DNA of 64,000 nucleotides from Dongia_A sp035695765. Lineage in GTDB: Bacteria; Pseudomonadota; Alphaproteobacteria; Dongiales; Dongiaceae. Shown here one piece after another: positions 59,871 to 64,000 of this stretch. Positions within the stretch are counted from its first letter, which is position 1. The number at the start of each line of letters is the position of its first letter. Below the pieces are notes generated by a model, which was given only the letters and a program-made list of their open reading frames with translations, was not told the origin of the DNA and did not search any database. The stretch covers positions 73,672 through 137,671 of the forward strand of contig DASRRI010000074.1 of the NCBI GenBank assembly GCA_035695765.1, in the 5' to 3' direction. The position numbers and the translations under genes are program-made.

Positions 59871-61334
59871 TTGCCGAAGCGAAAACTCGCCATCGCGCGA
59901 CTGTGGTATGAGGCGAACAGCTTTTCGCCGCTGCGCACCGGCCTCGCGGCGTTCCAGGCACGCGAGTGGGTGAGCGGCGATCAAGCGCGCGCCTTCTATG
60001 CCGGGACGGCGACGGAGATCGGCGGCGTGCTGGCGATTGAGCCGGAATGCCCCGACTGGCAGTTTCACTACCTGCTCTGCGCTGCCGCGCCTCCGGGTGG
60101 GTTGGTGGAGCCCGCTGCCTTCGCAATCATCAGCCAGCGCATCCTCAGCGGCCTTAGCGAACAGAAGTGGGACGCCGTGTACCTATCACTGCACGGCGCG
60201 ATGGCAACCTCGGATAATCCGACACCGGAATTTCATCTGCTCCAGGCGATCCGCGACGCGATCGGCGCCACGCCTTTGGCTGCGAGCTTTGATCTGCACG
60301 GACATCTGAGCGCCGAGATGGCGGCGCTGCTGGATGCCACGTCCGGCTATCACACCTATCCGCATATCGACATGGATGAGGCGGCGAAGCGTACCCTGGC
60401 CCTGCTGTTCGCGAAGGTCGAGGGCCGCGCCAAGCCCAAGATCGCCGTCGCCAAGGTGCCGTCCATCGTGCCTAGCTTCAACATGCGGACCGCCGATGGC
60501 CCGATGGCGGAGCTGCAGCAGCTGGCCGGCATGTGGCGGCGCCAGCGCGGCATGCTGGATGTCACGATCTATGGCGGCTTTGCCTATGGCGATTCACCCT
60601 TCGCGGGGCCGAGCGTGGTCGCCGTGGCGGAGAAGGACCAGAAGCTGGCGCAGCGCTGCGCCAACGCCCTCGCCGCCGAGTTCCTGAAGCGCAAGCAGCA
60701 ATTCTTCGTGCGCCTGCCGCGCCCGGCGGACGGGCTGCTCCAGGCGATGAAGACCGAGGGCGAGGGGCCGGCCATCGTGCTCGACCCGGCGGACAACCCG
60801 CTGTCCGGCGGGATCGGCGACACGCCGGCTTTGTTCCAGGCGTTGATCGAGGCCAAGCCCCCGGCTGGCACTGTCTTCGCCTTCTTCTGGGACCCGCCAC
60901 TGGTCGAGGTCTGCCACCAGGCTGGCGTGGGCGGAACCATCGAGGCCAAGCTCGGCGGGCGCATCACGCTTGATTTCGGCCTCTCCGTGTCCGTGACGGC
61001 CAAGATCTTGAAGCTGACCAACGGCAAGTTCCGCAACGAGGGGCCGTACGAGCACAAGCTGGCGGTCGATATCGGGCGGACGGTTCTGCTGGAGGTGGGC
61101 AATGTCCAGGTGATCGTGACGGAAAGCTGCCAGGCGCCTAACGACCCCGCCTATTTCGGCCTGCATGGCATTGATCCCCGATCGGTGCCGCTGCTCTGCG
61201 TCAAGGCCAAGAACCATTTCCGGGCCGCCTTTGCGGGCATGGCGCGCTGCCTGATCGACGTGGATTGCCCCGGCCCGGCCTCCGCCGGATTGTTCAGTTA
61301 CAAGTTCCACCATGCGCCTCAGCACATCTGGTAG
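59871..61334 (+). CDS. M81-family (MlrC) metallopeptidase
   Basis: The 487-residue protein fits the microcystinase C family: ARLWYEANSFSPLRTG at the start, VYLSLHGAMATSDN, DLHGHLSAEMAALLDATSGY and YHTYPHIDMDEAAKR with the metal-binding Asp/His residues. The later MlrC_C part has DPADNPLSGGIGDTPALFQA. No signal peptide. I chose the TTG at 59871 because AGGGG lies 8 bases ahead and homology starts there. Most MlrC-like proteins in such bacteria have an unknown peptide or amide substrate. Confidence 0.9.
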   Translation: MPKRKLAIARLWYEANSFSPLRTGLAAFQAREWVSGDQARAFYAGTATEIGGVLAIEPECPDWQFHYLLCAAAPPGGLVEPAAFAIISQRILSGLSEQKWDAVYLSLHGAMATSDNPTPEFHLLQAIRDAIGATPLAASFDLHGHLSAEMAALLDATSGYHTYPHIDMDEAAKRTLALLFAKVEGRAKPKIAVAKVPSIVPSFNMRTADGPMAELQQLAGMWRRQRGMLDVTIYGGFAYGDSPFAGPSVVAVAEKDQKLAQRCANALAAEFLKRKQQFFVRLPRPADGLLQAMKTEGEGPAIVLDPADNPLSGGIGDTPALFQALIEAKPPAGTVFAFFWDPPLVEVCHQAGVGGTIEAKLGGRITLDFGLSVSVTAKILKLTNGKFRNEGPYEHKLAVDIGRTVLLEVGNVQVIVTESCQAPNDPAYFGLHGIDPRSVPLLCVKAKNHFRAAFAGMARCLIDVDCPGPASAGLFSYKFHHAPQHIW

Positions 61335-61430
61335 GCTATTTTGCGTCGGCTGGCGGCTTGATCCGAGCGGCCGATGGTCTTTATCTTGCCCTTTCGCCCC
61401 TGGCAGGGCCCCATCATCCACGGAGCTGGC

Positions 61431-62429
61431 ATGGATATCCGCGACGGGTTCATCGGCGCGATCGGCAATACCCCGCTCATCAAGCTGAAGAAGGCGTCGG
61501 AGCTGACCGGTTGCACGATCCTGGGCAAGGCCGAATTCCTCAATCCCGGCGGCTCGGTCAAGGACCGCGCGGCGCTCTTCATCATCGAGGATGCCGAGCA
61601 GAAGGGCGAACTCCGCAAGGGCGGCCTGATCGTCGAGGGAACAGCCGGCAATACCGGCATCGGCCTCGCGCTGGTCGGTAACGCGCGCGGCTACAAGACC
61701 CTGATCGTGATCCCGGAGACCCAGTCGCAGGAGAAGAAGGACATGCTGCGCCTGGCAGGCGCGGAGCTGAAGGAAGTGCCGGCCGTCCCCTACAAGGATC
61801 CCGGCAACTACGTGAAGGTCTCTGGGCGCCTGGCCGAGGAGCTGAAGCCCGGCAACCCCAACGGCGTCATCTGGGCCAACCAGTTCGACAACGTCGCGAA
61901 CCGCATGGGCCATTACCGCACGACGGGTCCCGAGATCTGGGACCAGACCGACGGCAAGGTCGACGGCTTCGTCAGCGCGATCGGCACCGGCGGCACGCTC
62001 TGCGGCGTCGCGATGGCGCTCAAGGAGCGCAACAAGAACGTCAAGATCGCCGTCGCCGACCCCGAAGGCGCCGCGATGTATTCCTACTTCACCACCGGGG
62101 AGCTGAAGTCCGAGGGCACCTCCATCACCGAAGGCATCGGTCAGGGCCGCATCACCAAGAACGTGGATGGCACGCCGGTCGATTTTGCCTATCGCATCCC
62201 CGACAGCGAAGCCCTGCCGATCGTGTTCGACCTGCTGAAGGACGAAGGCCTGTGCATGGGTGGCTCCACCGGCATCAACGTCGCCGGCGCGATCAGGTTG
62301 GCGAAGGACCTCGGCCCCGGCCACACCATCGTCACCATCCTCGCCGACTTCGGCACCCGCTATCAGAGCAAGCTGTTCAACCCGGAGTTCCTGCGATCGA
62401 AGGGGCTGCCGGCGCCTGATTGGCTGTAG
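61431..62429 (+). CDS. cysK: Cysteine synthase A
   Basis: The 332-residue PLP enzyme joins O-acetylserine and sulfide into cysteine. It has DGFIGAIGNTPLIKL, the PLP lysine in LNPGGSVKDRAAL, the phosphate/substrate loop EGTAGNTGIGLAL, SAIGTGGTLCGV and GGSTGINVAGAIRLA. I chose the ATG at 61431, with GGAG 6 bases ahead. The gene ends inside the end of the convergent LysR gene (53-base overlap). Confidence 0.95.
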   Translation: MDIRDGFIGAIGNTPLIKLKKASELTGCTILGKAEFLNPGGSVKDRAALFIIEDAEQKGELRKGGLIVEGTAGNTGIGLALVGNARGYKTLIVIPETQSQEKKDMLRLAGAELKEVPAVPYKDPGNYVKVSGRLAEELKPGNPNGVIWANQFDNVANRMGHYRTTGPEIWDQTDGKVDGFVSAIGTGGTLCGVAMALKERNKNVKIAVADPEGAAMYSYFTTGELKSEGTSITEGIGQGRITKNVDGTPVDFAYRIPDSEALPIVFDLLKDEGLCMGGSTGINVAGAIRLAKDLGPGHTIVTILADFGTRYQSKLFNPEFLRSKGLPAPDWL

Positions 62430-63285
62430 CGCCTGCCTCGGCCAACAGCCAATCGCGGAAGCGCAACACAGCAGGCCGCGCTTCTCCGTCTTTCAAGAGC
62501 AGGAAGTGCTGGGCCGGATCCCGCAAGACGTGCGGGAACGGCTGGATGAGTTTTCCTTCATGCAGCTGCGCCGCGAACAGGATCGGCGACAACAGGGCGA
62601 CGCCCGCCCCCTCCATTGCGGCAGCGGCGTCCAGCTCGTGGGTCGGATAGTCGTCGGCATAGAGCCGCAGCGCCGGCGGCGCGACCCCGGCCTCTGCGAA
62701 CCAGCGCGGCCAATCGTCATAGGGCAGGAGCGGCAGCGAAGCCAGCTCCGCCGGCGAAGACAGGTGTTTCCCGGCCAGGAGCGCGGGGCTGAGCATGGGA
62801 GTCGCTTCGACTGCAAACAAGGTGGTCGCTTGGAATCCGCGCCACGCGCCAACCCCCGTGCGAACGGCGAGGTCGAAATCCTGGGGCGACCGCAGCTCCG
62901 CCGCGACGTCGAGTGCAATCGGGACCGCGTCCGGCAGCGCGTGATAGCGCGCCAGGCGGGGCGCTAGCCAGCGCATCCCGAAAGTCGGCACGCAGGTGAC
63001 CCGTAGCGCGTGGTCCCTGCCCCGGAACGCTTCCACCGCCAGACGGATCTGTTCCAACGCGTCTCCGATGCGCCCGGCCAGCGCCGCGCCGGCCTCGGTC
63101 GCGGCGATCCGCGGCCCCGAGCGATGGAACAATTCCGCGCCGAGCTCCGCTTCCAGGTCACGGATGCGCAGGCTCACGGCGGTGGGCGTGACGCCGAGCT
63201 CGGCCGCTGCCCGCGTGAAGCTTCCGTGGCGCACGCAGGCCTCGACGAACCGCAGCGATTCAAGGGATGGCAATCGCTTAGACAT
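62377..63285 (-). CDS. LysR-family transcription regulator, GcvA-like
   Basis: The 302-residue protein has the N-terminal helix-turn-helix (LRFVEACVRHGSFTRAAAEL, VTPTAVSLRIRDLEAELGAE) and a substrate-binding domain (about 90-290; VPTFGMRWLAPRLARYHA). The subfamily fits GcvA-like regulators. It converges with cysK with overlapping 3' ends and is divergent from the DUF3237 gene, which it may control. Confidence 0.92.
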   Translation of the reverse strand: MSKRLPSLESLRFVEACVRHGSFTRAAAELGVTPTAVSLRIRDLEAELGAELFHRSGPRIAATEAGAALAGRIGDALEQIRLAVEAFRGRDHALRVTCVPTFGMRWLAPRLARYHALPDAVPIALDVAAELRSPQDFDLAVRTGVGAWRGFQATTLFAVEATPMLSPALLAGKHLSSPAELASLPLLPYDDWPRWFAEAGVAPPALRLYADDYPTHELDAAAAMEGAGVALLSPILFAAQLHEGKLIQPFPHVLRDPAQHFLLLKDGEARPAVLRFRDWLLAEAGATANQAPAAPSIAGTPG

Positions 63286-63388
63286 GCTTCATGTTAAGCA
63301 CAGCTTGAAATGATCAGGAAGATCGCTCGTTTTGCGCAGAGAGTCCGGGCGTGTCTATTGGGTGCGTTCCAACGTCCTGGAGTGCATC

Positions 63389-63850
63389 GTGAACACCTTG
63401 CAATCGCGGCCGCTATTCGAGCTTTCGATCGATCTCCATCCGATCCAGGAGATCGGCAGCACGCCGGCCGGGGAACGCCGGGTGATCCCGGTGGCTGGCG
63501 GCCGCTTCAACGGCGAACTGATGAACGGCATTGTGCTGCCGCATACCGGCTCGGACCTGCTGCTGATGCGCGCCGATGGGTCGTTCCAGCAGGATGTGCG
63601 CCTGGTGCTCCGATCCGATGACGGCGCCCTGGTTCTCATGACCTATCGCGGCGTGCGGCACAGCCCACCGGAGGTCGGCCGCCGCATCGCGCGCGGCGAA
63701 GCGGTTCCGCGAACCGATTACTATTTGCGGATTGCGCCGTTCTTCGAAACTGCCGCTTCAGGCTATCAGTGGCTCAACACGATCGTGGCGATCGGCGTCG
63801 GGGAACGCCGGCCGAATGGAGCCGCCTATGACGTCTACGAGATATTGTAG
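63389..63850 (+). CDS. DUF3237 family protein
   Basis: The 153-residue protein starts at a GTG at 63389 with GGAG 6 bases ahead and matches the DUF3237 family: GERRVIPVAGGRFNGELMNG, GSFQQDVRLVLRSDDGALVL, MTYRGVRHSP and YLRIAPFFETAASGYQWLN. The family is a beta-barrel of unknown role. It is divergent from the LysR gene. Confidence 0.88.
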   Translation: MNTLQSRPLFELSIDLHPIQEIGSTPAGERRVIPVAGGRFNGELMNGIVLPHTGSDLLLMRADGSFQQDVRLVLRSDDGALVLMTYRGVRHSPPEVGRRIARGEAVPRTDYYLRIAPFFETAASGYQWLNTIVAIGVGERRPNGAAYDVYEIL

Positions 63851-63853
63851 TGG

Positions 63854-64000
63854 TTATATCTTCGGTGCCGTCGCCGTGAAGCTTGGCCGCTGCTGCATTG
63901 CAAGCCACCAGTGCGAGAGGCGCGGCAGCTTTGCCATTGCGCGGGTGCCTTCCTGGAACTGCACCAAGTAGGCGACGATCGGCGCGAGGTGGAGGTCGGA
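63854..64000 (-). CDS. Glutathione S-transferase (C-terminal end; start beyond window)
   Basis: The last 48 codons of a minus-strand gene are visible, ending in TAA at 63854. They read SDLHLAPIVAYLVQFQEGTR and LPRLSHWWLAMQQRPSFTA, which fits the C-terminal all-helical GST domain (ADLHLAP-like substrate helix). The N-terminal thioredoxin-like part lies outside the window. It ends 3 bases after the DUF3237 stop. Confidence 0.85.
   Translation of the reverse strand, partial: SDLHLAPIVAYLVQFQEGTRAMAKLPRLSHWWLAMQQRPSFTATAPKI

Noticed and set aside
60594..62324. Long minus-strand open frame opposite the M81 and cysK genes
   Set aside because: Both plus-strand genes are clearly real with ribosome sites and catalytic motifs. 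The minus frame spans two genes and has no recognisable domain.
1..64000. tRNA, rRNA, insertion sequences, phage genes or attachment sites
   Set aside because: None was recognised on either strand. A tRNA scan could still be run to confirm.

Overview
This 64 kb window is GC-rich, densely packed and has no tRNA or rRNA genes. It looks like a chromosome segment of an alphaproteobacterium, probably of Rhodospirillales type. The grounds are gene content (RHH_4-type ribbon-helix-helix regulator, LapA-type surface adhesins, PotABCD-like and Opp-like uptake systems, dimethylamine-dehydrogenase-type flavoenzyme) and codon usage. No phage, IS element, CRISPR array or replication origin was seen.

Region 1 (about 1.2-30.2 kb, almost all minus strand) is the most striking part. 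It is a type I secretion and giant-adhesin locus. In transcription order it holds a ribbon-helix-helix/PAS-like regulator, a 1794-residue adhesin, a 4419-residue adhesin, a class I methyltransferase with a regulatory domain, and then the LapB-like ABC exporter, the HlyD/LapC-like adaptor and a TolC/LapE-like outer-membrane channel. Both adhesins share the N-terminal module, carry a TAAG motif near residue 134 (the kind of site LapG cuts in LapA) and share a 5' leader with a hairpin, but their C-terminal ends differ. The long adhesin has an intact VWA domain, a jelly-roll-like domain, a large internal duplication and about 19 cysteines. The methyltransferase resembles the Rickettsia OmpB lysine methyltransferases, which suggests adhesin modification. 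A separate 125-residue protein just beyond the regulator resembles the last module of the long adhesin.

Region 2 (30.3-38.1 kb, minus strand) is a tightly coupled seven-gene operon. It encodes a Tat-exported binding protein, two permeases and an ATPase of the Pot family, an isochorismatase-like hydrolase, a GH63/MGH1-like glycosidase and a ribokinase-family kinase. A perfect 24-bp palindrome lies upstream of the first gene. Region 3 (38.3-47.2 kb) has a SufS-like desulfurase, a PiuC-type dioxygenase, two tandem S9 peptidases next to a deletion scar that joins the start of an oligopeptide-binding protein gene to the end of an OppF gene, a class III aminotransferase and a GNAT acetyltransferase.

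Region 4 (47.2-51.6 kb) is a thiBPQ thiamine uptake operon under a textbook TPP riboswitch, followed upstream by a choline-kinase-like phosphotransferase. Region 5 (51.6-64 kb) has a receiver/degenerate-GGDEF protein, a small hypothetical, a GFA-domain protein, a dienoyl-CoA-reductase-like SDR, a TetR regulator, an acyl-CoA dehydrogenase, an MFS transporter, a dimethylamine-dehydrogenase-like enzyme, an M81 (MlrC) peptidase, cysteine synthase, a LysR regulator and a DUF3237 protein. The window cuts an MFS gene on the left and a glutathione S-transferase gene on the right.
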